Of a DNA stretch of 64,000 nucleotides, positions 33,165 through 46,472 are shown piece by piece. The translations under genes were made by a program, and so were the position numbers. A model generated the notes under the pieces. It was not told the DNA's origin. It saw only the letters and a list, made by a program, of their open reading frames with translations, and did not search any database. Numbering within the stretch: the stretch's first letter is position 1; every line of letters starts with the position of its first letter. The DNA is taken from assembly GCA_047967505.1 (NCBI GenBank), contig CM106540.1; one strand, 5' to 3'. Source of the stretch: Dipteris shenzhenensis. Its lineage: Eukaryota; Polypodiophyta; Polypodiopsida; Gleicheniales.

Positions 33165-33876
33165 ACATCAAAATCCTAGTTTTCTACTTGGTTCATTTTT
33201 TCAATATTTTTTTCAACCAAATGGTTCCTCATTAGAAAGAATCAAAGCTCATTTTGGGGCCCTTTAGCCTGAAAGAAAAATAGCCCTCCACCAATCAAAA
33301 GAGGGTCAACATAACATTGAAAATTAGAAAAAGGGGAAGAAAAGAAATATGCATTCAATGAGGATACTTGAGATACTTTATTATATCTGACATACAATGC
33401 AAAATTTGGTATTTCTAACTCACCAATGCATCCAGAGGGGGCAAAAACCCCTATAGGACTTTTGAAACTCTAAAAACGGTCATCCAGAGGCCCAAAAAAG
33501 GCTAGAAAGGCCAATTGTGCAAATGAATGCAATTTGACAGGTTGGCACCCTGCTTTTCGAGCCTTTTTGGCCTTTTTTGGGCCTCTAGATGCCTGTTTTT
33601 GGCATTTCAAAAGTCTTGTTGGGGGTTTTCCCCAGCTCTAGATGCGTTGGTGATGTTAGAAATACCAAAATTTGCAGTTTATGTCAGTGGGATTCTGACA
33701 TATTTTATTGCTTTAGAGGAAAGAAAAATGAAGAAATCATGAATTTCTCTCAGGGCTCCAAAATGAGCACCCTTTTTTCCTAATAATAGAGCAAAATATT
33801 TTTTGCTAGACATCAATTTGAATCCTAGTTTTCTACTTGGTTGCATTTTTTTCAACCAAATGGTTCCTCTAACATA
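33165..33876. repeat. Imperfect hairpin between direct repeats
   Basis: About 33385-33512 is an imperfect reverse complement of about 33545-33700, sharing ACATACAATGCAAAATTTGG-like, GCATCCAGAG-like and CAGAGGCCCAAAAAAGGC-like stretches. Outside the hairpin, AATCCTAGTTTTCTACTTGG and CAACCAAATGGTTCCTC occur in the same orientation at about 33170-33230 and 33817-33872. A foldback or MITE-like element, or two opposed copies of one repeat, would explain it. Confidence 0.6.
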
Positions 33877-36642
33877 AAGGATGCACCTAGTGAAAACTCA
33901 ATGCAAAAGTAGGCTTAGAAGCATGAAAACCTAGAGAAAAAGTAGATGGAACCATGTGGCCAAGACCTTCTTTTTGGAAAAGATACGTCCCAGTCACACG
34001 GCTTCAGATTTCATACTTCCATGCCTACTTTTGCACTTGTATTTCACCAGATACATTTTCTCTGCTACTACAGGAACCATCTAGTGGTGCAATGAAACCT
34101 CAAGGAAATAAAAAATTGGGGTTTTTGGTTTAGGGCATCCTGCATAATGAATATCTTACTTTGATGAATGGTTGATTCCATGATGTTTTATGGCTAGATG
34201 AGTATGCTATGTGCAACGGTGGCAAAGGAGGATTTGCTAGGGAATTGGTGGCTTCAATCGATCAATACATGAACACAGTGGTTCCACACATATTGGTCTT
34301 TCAGACCCAAATGGAAAGTTTAAGATTATGAAGTTTAGGGTCCTTAATCAAATGTTGAAGATGAAGGCCATCCATTAGAATGCTAATCGTGTAGTTTTGG
34401 TAAAGCATAGCATTGTTTTGTTTCCTTAACAAGTTTTTCTTCATTTTGCAAAAGATACTCTCTACAATATGGTGCAATCCTCAATCATTGTTTTTGTTCT
34501 CAGATACACAACTCGGACCCCTCCATAGCATCTTAGCCATAGTAAGGCTAGCTGGTGGTGTTAGCAATCCCCAAGCGACGATTAAGAATGAAATTATTGA
34601 ACCATATTTTCTTAGGCAAGTTAAAGAGGGTACAAAACCAAGTAGAAATAAGTGTATGCTAGAGTAATATGTATTCTAAATGGCTGATCCATGTAACCTC
34701 ACTTTGAATTGATCAATACAGAATATACTTTTGAGATGATTTATTTATTTATTGCTAAATATTATTTCGTTTTTTTAGATTGCATGTATAAAAAAATAGA
34801 GATCACGAAGACAGAGATTGCAAATGACGCCAAAAAAGTAACAATATTATATTCATAGGAATGATATACATGATTGAGAACCCTTGCATCTCTAGATTAA
34901 CCAGGGCATATTACACACATCAAGACTATGTATCATCCATGGTGTAGTACAAAAACCATGACCCTTCCTTAGATTGCCTAAGGCATATAATAAACTACAT
35001 ATCTTTTGTGGTCACAGCGGCGGTGACCTTGATCCCATAGATGGCAGCGAGTTGGAAATTATCCACCATGAAGTCTATTGTCGAGGGGCCTCCACGATCC
35101 CTCCCCTAAACCACCTATACATTGCACAATTGTTGGATCTTACATGACCTCACATACTACCTTTGCAAAGCTAGCTTTAGGATAAGGAGATTGATGTATT
35201 CCTGATACTTGAAAGTCTTCCAAAGTGCCACCATTTTTGTCTTGAACTATACTTCTTCACTAGGGGAGGTCTTTGGATTGGATGTGGTACTAGTTGTCAT
35301 GATCCCCCTAAGGTTGCCATGGACGAAGTGGACGACGAAGTGGACCCTGATGCTGTCCCCCCTAGCATTGAGGTGGGGGTCATCGATCTTCTCTCCCCTT
35401 TGTCACTATTTCCCATTTATGGAGTTTCTCATTTAGATGATGCTTCTCCATCCTCTACTCTACTCGCCATGTAGTGCTTTCTCTTCATCTTTTTCATCTT
35501 CATCATCATCTTCTTGTTGTTGCCTCTCTAGTCTTTGAACGGGCATATTTTTTCCATCCTACCTCCTTTTGGCTAGCACCTCTTTCTTGGTGGGTCTTTG
35601 GGAGGGGGATCACTCTTGATCACCTTGTCAAATTCTACTTGGGTCCTTAACTATTTGTCCTTTTGATTGGTCCTAGCCATGGGGTATAGAACAAGAAGAG
35701 GAAGAGGTTGCAAAAGCAAGGGTAGATTGGGGACTAGGGATAGGTGGGAGGGGGTCTAGGAGTGTGGAAGTGGAGAGAGCTTAAAACAATAAAATGAAAA
35801 TGAGACCCACTTCCTTTATATAAACCCCAATTTTAAAAATACATGTTTTCAAACCTAAACCCTAAAAGCATAAAATTGACTCAACCTTCAACTAAAAACT
35901 TGTAATCAACATGCATGAGCTACATGAACTCAAATTTTCCCTTTCATATTAAAATTCATAGCCTTTATACACTCACTTTACTATAGCTCACATAGTTAAA
36001 AAATTAATTACAAATAAATGCTGAAACATATGCATGGGCATACACATTGGGAAGGGTCCACACCATCGATTTCATCTGACTCCACCCATATGTACTCTTC
36101 TTTGTAATAGTTTGCATGTCACCTTACATAATTGTCTTTTTTTATGCCTTTTATATTCATCTTCTATGTTCATCATTGACCTCTTGCATTGCATGGGACA
36201 TAATCACTCTTTGAATGTTAGTTGCAGCTACTCTTATTTTGATATGCATGCACCACCATTCAACCAATCGAACCATTGAGATTGACCTAGTTATAGCACC
36301 CCCATGTTATGTCGCTTTGCTATACACACAATGTGCTTGCCAATGAGATATGTTCATGCTGTAAGTAGAACACACTCTAGTGCTTCTATAATGCCATGTC
36401 ATATATGGTGGATGAGCATACAAAATGTGCTTCCAAGTAGAAAAACAAATTAGTAAGGATGTAACCATTCAATATGTACATCTCAATATTCAAATTAGAG
36501 ATTACCATGTATTGTGTGAAATGATTCTTTTCACAAGCAATCTCCATATTCTAGCTAAAGTCATTCATAGCATTGATGAAATACTCCTCATCATCTACTT
36601 CAAACCTTTCCTTTTATAGTAGAGGTACGAAGGTATCAAGAG
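33877..36642. other. Interval without a supported gene
   Basis: No family motif, PBS or tandem repeat recognised. Scattered frames of 60-85 codons are not supported by any motif. Confidence 0.4.
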
Positions 36643-37890
36643 CTAACTACACTCAAGTTTTTTCAATATTTCTTGGCATACATCAAACTCATGAAGGTGT
36701 TTGAGCCTATCATCCTTTTTCTTTGAAAAAAGAAATTTTAGAGCCTTGGCACCACCAAAGCTTGGATTACACAAAATACTACCTATTTTTCCATATCTTT
36801 TTTCATATTTCATAATCTTATACTTGCCTAGAGTGTAGTCCCATATCTGAAAAAACCTTTTCAATTCTTGCTATCATCCTCTTGTTCCCTTATTAGGGCT
36901 TCAAGTGATCTGCATCAATGATTTACAGATTCACAAGCTTTTCAATTATTCTAACAATATCATGAAGTGTACTCTCTCAAGAGAAATTTCAGGGATTGGG
37001 CTCCAAGATGGACCTTTCCCTAGAATATCGCAATTGAATGCCTTATTTTGATCGATCTTTGCAAGTTGACAAGCCCAATTCTTTTGGTTCTTTTTACTTG
37101 CCTACAATGGTTCTCTCTTTTTCATGCACAATGGACAAGTATGGCTTGTATTTGATTTGTGTCCCATACTAAACATACATTTAATAGTATTCAATTCCAC
37201 AGTTAATTGCCATTCTACAAGGTAGGATCCATATCCCTCATCTTCAAGCAGCTCACTAGTGTTATGACCTTTGATCATACTTGGGATATATTTTTGGTCA
37301 AATAAGCACTTCAAAATTAAATGTGACTCTTTTAGCACCTACAATTCCCACTCACATTCTATTCCAAAATATCTATGCATATTCCATTGCCAAATTCCCT
37401 CAAGTGCAACCAGCCACCAAATATCTCGTCCTCATCGCACATTGAATTATTTTGCATCATCAAGCTCAACTTGAAGGTCTATCGTATTCACATCAATGTC
37501 AAATTCTCTCTCTAATTTTTAACCTTTTAGTGCCTCACTTTCATTTGACTTTAGGACAATCTTTAGTTGAACATTGTATTCTACCATAGGCATATCGTAA
37601 AACTTCACCATGGCCCGCAGAATGCTTTAAACATCCATCACAAGTATTCCCAAATTGAGACCATGCCTTGCCTTATCGACATCGATTGGTTTTGAAAGTG
37701 GGACTTTGACTTCTGTTCCAATAGAAAGGCATGTCTTTTTGAAGCTCTTGAATATGAGTCAATATGCCCTTGTACTTATCCTTGCAGTATCACAAACTCC
37801 TTGTGCATTAGTTGTATTGAAATTTTCCATTGCAACTTTGTTCATTGACTCAGATGTTATCTATGATTTTAGACTTTTGAATTTGTGATG
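36643..37890 (-). pseudogene. Unidentified coding relic with CPLC motif
   Basis: On the minus strand successive open stretches appear: VPLSKPIDVDKARHG (about 37700), EFDIDVNTIDLQVELDDAK, then 37338-37102 with GSYLVEWQLTVELNTIKCMF and SHTCPLCMKKREPL, then FNCDILGKGPSWSPIPEISLERVHF, and 36864-36643 with IWDYTLGKYKIMKYEKRYG. Together they look like one decayed protein of at least 350 residues. The pattern of a hydrophobic segment, TIKCMF and a C-P-x-C pair suggests a transposase-like zinc-binding module, but I do not recognise the family. Stops separate the pieces. Confidence 0.45.
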
Positions 37891-39775
37891 TTGTATAGAA
37901 GATTCTAACGTTCTTTATAAACAATTCTAGAGTGTTCATACATGAGTTTTCGAATTGTCCTCAAGCTCTCACTCGATGCTTCTATTGATCACTTTTCATG
38001 GATATTTTAATTTTTATCTATTGGATGCAATTTTATGAATTCTTAGAGCCATTAGAGTATCTTCCATGAATGCTACTTTATTTCCCAATTTCCCTGTAAG
38101 TAAATCACAAAAATTGTATTTACAATGATTGGTCATCTAATGTTTGAAGTTTTACTTATAATTCCTTATTTGTCTTCTCTATGCCTGCATACCAAGTTTC
38201 TTTCATAGCCCTATGAGCACTTGTAGCTTGCATAGATGATACTTAATGTTCATTCCAAGCCTCTAGCATTGCAATCCTTTTATCTCTTTCATTAAGAAAA
38301 GATTGAGGTTGGGTGTGAAGGCTATCTAATCCGTGAGCAATCAACCTTCGACAATATCCTAACAAACCATTCTCATCCTGACACAAAAACTTTATTGAGC
38401 TGGTCAGCCCATGCCCAACAAGTTTATGGATCTACTCGGTATACCTTCCCATCTAGCCATTAATCCATTTGTGTTTTTCCTTGATTTTGAAGAGTTACTA
38501 AATCAATTTCTAACTCTGTCACCTCTCTCTCTACCCCCTCTCTTATGCATGCATTCCGATCCCCTCTCCCCCCCCCCTCTCTCTCTCTCTCCTTTTTTAC
38601 CATCATAATTTGTCTTTTCTTCCCACCAAATTTGGATAAATTTTTAGCCCAAAAGGGCTTCTAGAGGAAAGCTAGCATGCACATAATCATGCCAAAGACA
38701 TAATTTCATGAAACTAACAAGAGAAATGAGTTCATTTGATGTGTTCCAATCATTTTGATACCACACATGACTAAATTTGGATATTTCTAGCAAAAGTTGT
38801 GAAATTTTTAAAAACCCAAGCTGGCATCTAGGGAAGGGCACTGGCGCCCTCCTCTAGATGCCAATTTGAGCTAAAACAAATTTTTTAGAACAACATCGAT
38901 TCGCAAGGGAAGACAGTAATGCGTGTGCATCCTAGCTTGTTATCTCTTACACCAAAGACCCAGACTACCAACAAGATTCTACAATAAATATCACAATTTA
39001 AATGTAAGGGGGGTTGTAATTTATTTCTTTCAAATAAACATTTAAAACATCAAGGGGGGTGGTCCTCACTTTTCAACAAGTTGGAGTTAATATGAGAAAA
39101 GCTATTTTATATTTTTTGGAAGCACATATCAGATTTAAAGTGTTAAAAAGGCCTAAAAGAATATTAGAATTCTTACAAGATTAAAAGAATTAATTGTATC
39201 TGCTTTAAAAATACATTACAAGTATTGTACGAAAGACATGTAACTAACGTGTAGTAATTCTAGCAAATAAAGAGTACCATGAATACATATATTTCAAAGA
39301 AATTATTGTTGAATTTTCAAGAAAAAGCCCTTATAAATTATGCCAGCCTAGGAGAGGCAAGAGTCAGATAATTCTATTATACATCATTACAACATAATCA
39401 TTCTACAAAATAATTGATTAAGATTTTCTCATCATTAGAACTTGTTAGTAGAATAACAACAAATCAAGAGCAAAAAATTTAATTCACATAATGGAAATTA
39501 AGAAGGAAGACTTAAAGAATACATAAGGAATGAGCAGATAAAGAATACATCCTAAGGAAATGACCTTACAATGAAATTTAAAGGTTTTACAAGTGGAAAA
39601 GTATTAAGGCAAAGGGACTAAGAAAAGAGACTAAATAAGAATGTATATATAGAAAGGGAAATATTCTTTCACCCAAATTTATAGAAACGGAGGGGCATGG
39701 AAGCTAAGGAGATTTTATTTAAAAAAATTTAATTAAGAATGAACTGCTTATAACTAGATAAGAAAAAAAGTTTAC
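37891..39775. other. Interval without a supported gene
   Basis: A C- and CT-rich microsatellite lies at about 38567-38591. The rest is AT-rich with no motif. Confidence 0.4.
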
Positions 39776-39777
39776 AA

Positions 39778-39889
39778 ATATATATATATACATATATATA
39801 TATATGTGTGTGTATATATATATATATATGTATATATATATACATATATACATATATATGTATATATATATATATACATATACATGTAT

Positions 39890-39974
<85 letters not shown>
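39778..39974. repeat. TA microsatellite with TACATA interruptions
   Basis: Almost pure alternating TA with regularly spaced ACATA and GTGTGTGTA variants. Apparent Tyr-Ile frames here are artefacts of the repeat. Confidence 0.95.
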
Positions 39975-41320
39975 AGCGTGGAAACACATAACAAGTGAAA
40001 AATCTAAGAAAGTAATCATAATGAAAAAAAGCTAAGGGAATACTTGGTGTGCAGTTGTAAGGGAAATGACAACAAAAAAATGGTAACAAGAGGTAGGAAG
40101 GGGTCAAATGAACGGGTTATTTGAGCAAAGACTAAGGCTCACAAATGGAAAGATACTGCCAAAGTGCCAAAGAAGGTACTCTACAAAGTACAAACCAAAC
40201 CATAAGGGTAAATAACGAAGATAAAGGTGAGCAGGGAGGAGCTGAAGGAAGCAAATACGGTACTCAACGCGAAGGCATGCCTGTCAAGAAAATGATGTGT
40301 ACACCCTCGCAGATTGTTTTGAGTTGAGAGCCTTGAGAACTGAGGTGGGAGGGCATCGTAAAAGGAGTTTAAAATGAGGTAAGGCAACTATGGGAATAGT
40401 GGTGAGGAGAAGGTCATGTTGCATGGAAAGGGAGAAGAAGCGCACCGCAGATAGCATGCGAGCCTTGCTTGTCAAAGACAAAAGCTATCAGTAATAATGA
40501 GGAAATGAAAAGAGAAGGTAGATTGTATCATGTTGTATGTAGACACCAATGGAACGGAATAAGAGAGAGCTTGCGCATGAGGCTACGCAACACAGTGATG
40601 CCACTTGCAGGTGCATAAGGAGATGAAGCTTGAAGTGAAGATGGAAGACTTCAGAGGCAGTCGAACAAAAGGTTTACTAGGGACTGTAGCTAGTTACTAG
40701 GACCACAACTTAGGCAAGCACAGGAAAGAGAAGCTTGGTGAACTAACCAGCCAAGCAGTAAGCACGCACTAGTGCCATAAGGGGAGCTTCCCAATGTCGA
40801 GTGAGGCAATGGCAAAGAAGGAGAGGATGGTCATAGAGATAAAGATACAGGCAAGTCAGGAGGGTAAGCCATAGCTGCAAGAGGAAGGGATGAGTAGATG
40901 CATGTGTGCACGATGTAGGAGTAAAGAGATGCGCAAGGAAGGAGACAACCCATCACTGCCAAGGACCCCCCAAACATAGCTGTACCCACCAATATCCATG
41001 GGAGAGCAAGATGCTCTTCTTTAAGAGAAGAGTTAAATAAAATACCGGTATTAAGTACCAAGGTTATCCATGTTTTCCACCAGATAATCAAGAACATTAA
41101 ATTATAAATTTATAAATGGAATAATTATAACAGAGGCAACCATTAAACAAGAGCCAATCAAATTATATGTGACCATTTTAAAGAGACGAAATAAATAACC
41201 AAGGGAAGTAGGTTTACAAGCAAAGCAAAAGTACTATTAGGGAAAATTTGAGTAAATCCTAGGGGGGGTAGAAATTTATTGTGGCATATAAATGTGAGTG
41301 TGTCAAAGAAAAATGGCAAG
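39975..41320. other. Interval without a supported gene
   Basis: Purine-rich plus strand, no motif. No frame beyond about 90 codons. Confidence 0.4.
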
Positions 41321-41322
41321 GG

Positions 41323-41324
<2 letters not shown>

Positions 41325-41385
<61 letters not shown>

Positions 41386-41434
41386 TATATAAAGAGAGAT
41401 AGAGTATATATATGTGTGTGTGTGTGTGTGTGTA
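41325..41434. repeat. GA and GT microsatellites
   Basis: GA dinucleotides run from about 41325 to 41381 and GT dinucleotides from about 41411 to 41433. Confidence 0.95.
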
Positions 41435-41624
41435 TCCTAGGGGGTCCACAAGGGTTTATCATGTGGTACCACGTGAGTGTAAGAGAGGGGGGTTATATAA
41501 GGGAAGGAAGGTACACTTTATAAGGTAAGGTCCCATAAATAAGGGGTAGAAAAGGGGAATTTTCATTTATTTATTGCACGTAGGTGACGTCTCCTTATTA
41601 CTACTAGTGAATCCCCCGTGATAT

Positions 41625-41633
41625 GTATGTATG

Positions 41634-41675
<42 letters not shown>

Positions 41676-41801
41676 CAGAGAGAGAATAGTGCGTGCATGA
41701 GAGAGGGGGTAGAGAAGGATGTGACAAAGTTAGACATAGATGGAGATAGAGGGTTGCAATGAGGACAAGGAGGATGAAGACAAAAAAGAGACAAAAATAA
41801 T

Positions 41802-41857
<56 letters not shown>
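41625..41857. repeat. Compound TA-GA and GT-GA microsatellites
   Basis: A TA run passing into GA occupies about 41633-41685, and a GT run passing into GA about 41806-41857. In both, a pyrimidine-purine alternation switches to GA at one point. Confidence 0.9.
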
Positions 41858-41858
<1 letters not shown>

Positions 41859-41859
41859 T

Positions 41860-44800
41860 GTCATAAGAGGAATAGGTGGAACAAAACATCCTGGTTGCCA
41901 AAAAAAACTCACTCCTAAACTCGCTCAAAAAACTCACTTCTGGCCCTTCCCCAAAAATATAATGATTGAAATCTATAGCTTCATAAATAGATATACTTGG
42001 AAACAAGTAATGAAAATGTCAATAGAACAAGAATTAAAATAGCTCTTGAATATCTTATGATGGTTGCCTAAATCAAGCATACTAATGTAAAAATATGAAT
42101 TTGAATATCATCAACACATGCAACATGGTAAAATGATAACAGAGAAAACTATTATCACATACACAGACCACCTAAATAACAAATAAAATGACCTTGCATT
42201 AAAAACATATAGGCACACACTCGACTTAGTAAATTACAAAGAAACAACACATGACATTTTTACATACTACAATCATTGTTAAACTATTACATGTAAAACA
42301 ACTTCCGCCAAGGTGGACGAGAAGGCAAGGTAAGTGTGAATGAATGAGCACTGCACTCTAGAAAAAAACATAGACTCTGCATCTTCTCCTTGAGCCAGTT
42401 GATCTAATCTATTTGCCCTCAGATTGTATGATCTCTAGCTTCCGCAAGGACATTGTACCTCTCCTCCCATAAAGCACTAGCCCCCCTCCATTGCGGCTTT
42501 GCCTTTTTTTGCCACGCACCCACCTCTGTGGTAGTTCTTTGCTTGTAATCTAGTCCCATTGGAGGCCAGAGTGTGGCTCATCGTGTTCCCTTCTGCACCC
42601 TCACCAGATAGTCTGCCTGCCCCACTATCTGCATCCAAATCGAGTGGTCATAGAATCAGGATACGGCATATTGTTGGAGCTAAGGTGCATTGCCAACGCA
42701 TGATTTGGGCATCCCATTCCTACCACATCTCATCCTACAACATGGTTAGCAAGTCAAATAGTTGATCCACATTGATTGCCACCATGTCGAGTGTTATCAT
42801 TAGAAAGTGTGCCAATGCATCTGATGTGCTTCGGCTATGCAATTCCACAAAGGTACTCTAGACGCTTTCCTCATCATGAAGTGTGCGGGCTTGCACTGGA
42901 GCCTGCTTTGCATTCTACACTTGCTCTACAAGAGTCTAGAGTCAAATTTTTAATTGGTGCATCTGCTCTACTTGACTCTGAAGAGTGGCATTTTGGGCCC
43001 GCAAAGCCTTGTTCTCCTTCTGCAACTCCTCTAGTTGTGCTTGATTGTCTTGCTACACTACCAAAGTCATGCCAGCCCTATCAAGAATATGCCCACAAGC
43101 CTCCAATTGGGTAGGTTGTGACACTGGCGTCGAGGTCCTTGAAAACATAGTGTGTGATGAGGACCCAGCCACCATGATAAACAATGGGGGAGGGGGCAGG
43201 ATTGAGCAAACCAACTACGTGGAAATTGTTGAAATGTCGGATGTTGTTGAAGTTGTTGTCAGTCTTAAAGTGCTAGCGGATTGCAGAATTCTCTCTCTCC
43301 ACTGCTAGAGAGAATCATCGAAACCTGAGGCCCCTCCCAAAAGACATTCAAAAGTGGAGGTAGTAGTAGATGCACTCACCACACTTGTCATTGCACTAGT
43401 CCCTGTACTAGTTACTATAGCCGCACTGGTCATCTCATAGGTTGCACTCATCACTGTAGCCACAATTGTCACCACAGTCGCGCTCATCACCGGAGCTACA
43501 CTTGTTACCATAGGTGTCTATGGAAACTCCTAAGGCTGCACTTTGTGTCCCTTCTATACTACTGACTGGTAGAATGCTAGCTACTAAAGTATTGACTACT
43601 GATGACATCTCCTACGTTGAATTAGGTGGTGCCAACGGGGGCACAGAAGATGTAATAGCTACTATTGAAGGCAGAGCGCTTGATCTGGTCGTATCCACAG
43701 AAGAAGAACTACCACCCTCCCGGCTCCTCTTTCGCATCTTCTATTGCATAGGTAGAACAACCATCTGGTACCAACTCTATGATTGTGGCTCCAAGGGAGG
43801 GACGTCCATGTCGCCACTAGCTAGTGATGGGAAAGAGAAGGTTGAGCACCTAGCCAAGCTTCATCATCATGGGGTTTCCTCATTTGGATGCCTTTGCCAC
43901 CCTTGATGCCTCTGCTTGAAGGCGGTCCTTCAATATGAATGCCCATGTGATCGGCTGTTGCCATTCTGTGAATCCTAGTATCTCTTTGATGTGCATGGAG
44001 AACCTTTGAATAGAGTAGATTAAAAGTTCTATATTTTAGTTTCTATTTAAATGGGAGCTCCTAAGGAGTGAGTCTCTAACTTTTATGCATTAGATTGATT
44101 ATTTTTAGAGTGAAATATAAGCATGACTGTCTTTTTTTCTTTGAAGAAACTTTGAGAGCTAAAAGAACTCTTGTTTTGTCATGATGATACATCCTAAAAC
44201 GAAAAACCATTCACTGGAAGTGATAACACCTGGCCTTGAAGAAATGTCAATCACCAAATAAAGAATGTTGCGGCCTTGTATTCATCTCTACCAGTTCTTC
44301 GAGCATCTATTGTTGCTTATGGTCTATCAGCAACCGAATCCGAAGCTCGTGTGGTCAAGTCAAATGTCATCCCACCCGACAATGCACCACGACTAGTGCA
44401 CCATGGGACTCAACACCCACCCCACATATGTGAAAATTTGTGATTGATTGTGGTCACCAATGCATATCATGCTAAATAGTAGATGCTACAGAATACATTG
44501 AGAACATACTCATGCACATGCAAAAATACACGAAGATACAAGAATGAAAAAAGAGACACATCTCTGTAGAATCTGGATACGTGAATAATGCATAGAATGA
44601 TCAAGAGACACTAGTCTCATGAATATACAACGTGCGGTTGCAATCGCTGGCTAAGGGTTGTGGGTACTTGCACCTCTAGGAATCTGCGCTAACTCTGTAA
44701 TTTAACCCTGCACACTATTAATGCCTTAACGCATTGATTGAGTACAAATTTTTCCTCTTCTAGCATCCTATTTATAAGGTTCTAGTCAGACTCGCTACTC

Positions 44801-46440
44801 CCATTCTCCTCGTTATCACCTTTATCTTTGCTCCCATTGTTAGCATTCCCTCTTTTTGCCTCTCCACGTTCTTGTTCCCTTGAGTGTGCTTGAGCAAAGT
44901 ATCTGTCTCCATCACCCTATTCAAGTAGCACACATGCTAGAGGGTAGTATATATTTTAGCTATTCAATTGGAGCATTTGAAAATAAATGGGTTTAGTTAG
45001 GGCTTACATTAAGCAAGGGCACAAATTCCCCTCTCTCTATGAGCAAGTCCATTAGAGTTTGTGTAAGATTATCGTACACATATCTGTACTCCTCACCTGC
45101 CTGCCCATTTTCATTCCCTAACATGACAAGAATACATGTTACTTTTAATGGTTCACATGTTGCATTCCAAAATTACATACTAAAAGAAGTGAAATATTAG
45201 GTACTTACAAAAAGAATGATAAAACCAGGCCCCTTTTCCCAAGAGCAAGTGGGATTGGCCCACTTTACTCTTACCCAAAGTTGTTGCCTATTTCTATTGA
45301 TCATACTTCTTGGGATCCTTTAATTCTTATTTTACAATTTTCCAATATTTTTGAGTGGACCCAAGTAGGATTTGGTTCCCTTTATTTGCCAACCTGTGGA
45401 TTTGGTCTTTTTGCAACTTGAGCATAGTAACCACCTCTTTGAACATCCAATGGGAGTCGGACTCCAGTTCCTCATGAGGCACTAGGAGCTGCTCCCTCAA
45501 TGTTTCTTTTGTGGCTTCTTCTGGAAGTCCATCACCACCCTCTTAAATTGAAAGGATAAAAAGGTCATGCATTCGGTTAATAACTTGGTACCTCTAGTAT
45601 CCATGATTATTTCAAACTCTCTACTAGCTAAATAGGGGAGGGTGGTGAAATTTTGGGAGTTGTCTTGACTTCCCCTAGTAGCACAGCTTGTTGTACCAGA
45701 GCTAGAGCATTTACCTCAATGCTCACTCTCTCTCTCCCTAGCTACACCATGGGCAGCTTGGGAGATCTCTATGGATGCAAGTGTGTGCTTTAGAGCTCAT
45801 TCAATCACATTTGTCTAATAGTGAAGCAGCCCGGCAACCTAAGGCAACACACTTCTCTCTCTCTCGCTCTCGGTCTCTCGCTCCAGCAGACATGCCCTTA
45901 AACTTCCCCAAATCAATTCAGATTCCGAATTGATCTCGATGGCAAGTCATCATGCAATCTTCTCATTTAAACTATACAGACTCGCTACAGATATCGTCGA
46001 CACACAGTTATACTTCCATCTCAGCCGACATAGCAAGCAGCCACCTCAGTTGCTTACGCAAGCTTTACCCTTTAAACAAAATAATGAGCTAAACAGATAA
46101 GGAGCAATTTCAAGCACAGCATACAACTTAGCTCTAAGCTAAATAATGAGCTAAATATCTATCCGCATTACGTGACACCTGAGCCATGGCACATAGAAGT
46201 CCAATCTCACTTCCACAAACAATGAGGAGGAGGGGGAAGCTCAGAAGGAGGGGGAAGGTGAGATGGAGTGCCATATTCACAAATGAGACGATACAAAAGT
46301 TATGGGAGAACCCTTTCTACCCTCAGAGGGTAGTACGGAGAAAGTAAGCAATCTTTAATGTGATGCCTTCTAAGATTCCACCAATTAGGTTTTCTTAATA
46401 AAATTTGACAACTTAATTTAAGAAAATAAGGCTTGGTTGC
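41860..46440. other. Long interval without a supported gene
   Basis: No family motif found on either strand. At about 43370-43510 a degenerate ~21-bp repetition (CACT-GTCATC-type phrases) yields an Ala-Thr-Val-Ser-rich minus-strand frame that I do not regard as a gene. A frame at 43514-43906 has no recognisable domain. CT-rich tracts occur near 45725 and 45860. Confidence 0.4.
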
Positions 46441-46472
46441 AAAGGCCATTATTTTCATCATTTATAGCTTGT

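Noticed and set aside
39719-40107. Tyr-Ile frames at 39.7-40.1 kb
   Set aside because: Same artefact of a TA tract.
43305-43906. Frames at 43.3-43.9 kb as genes
   Set aside because: One is a degenerate repeat (Ala-Thr-Val-Ser), the other has no motif, and both lack splice or start context.
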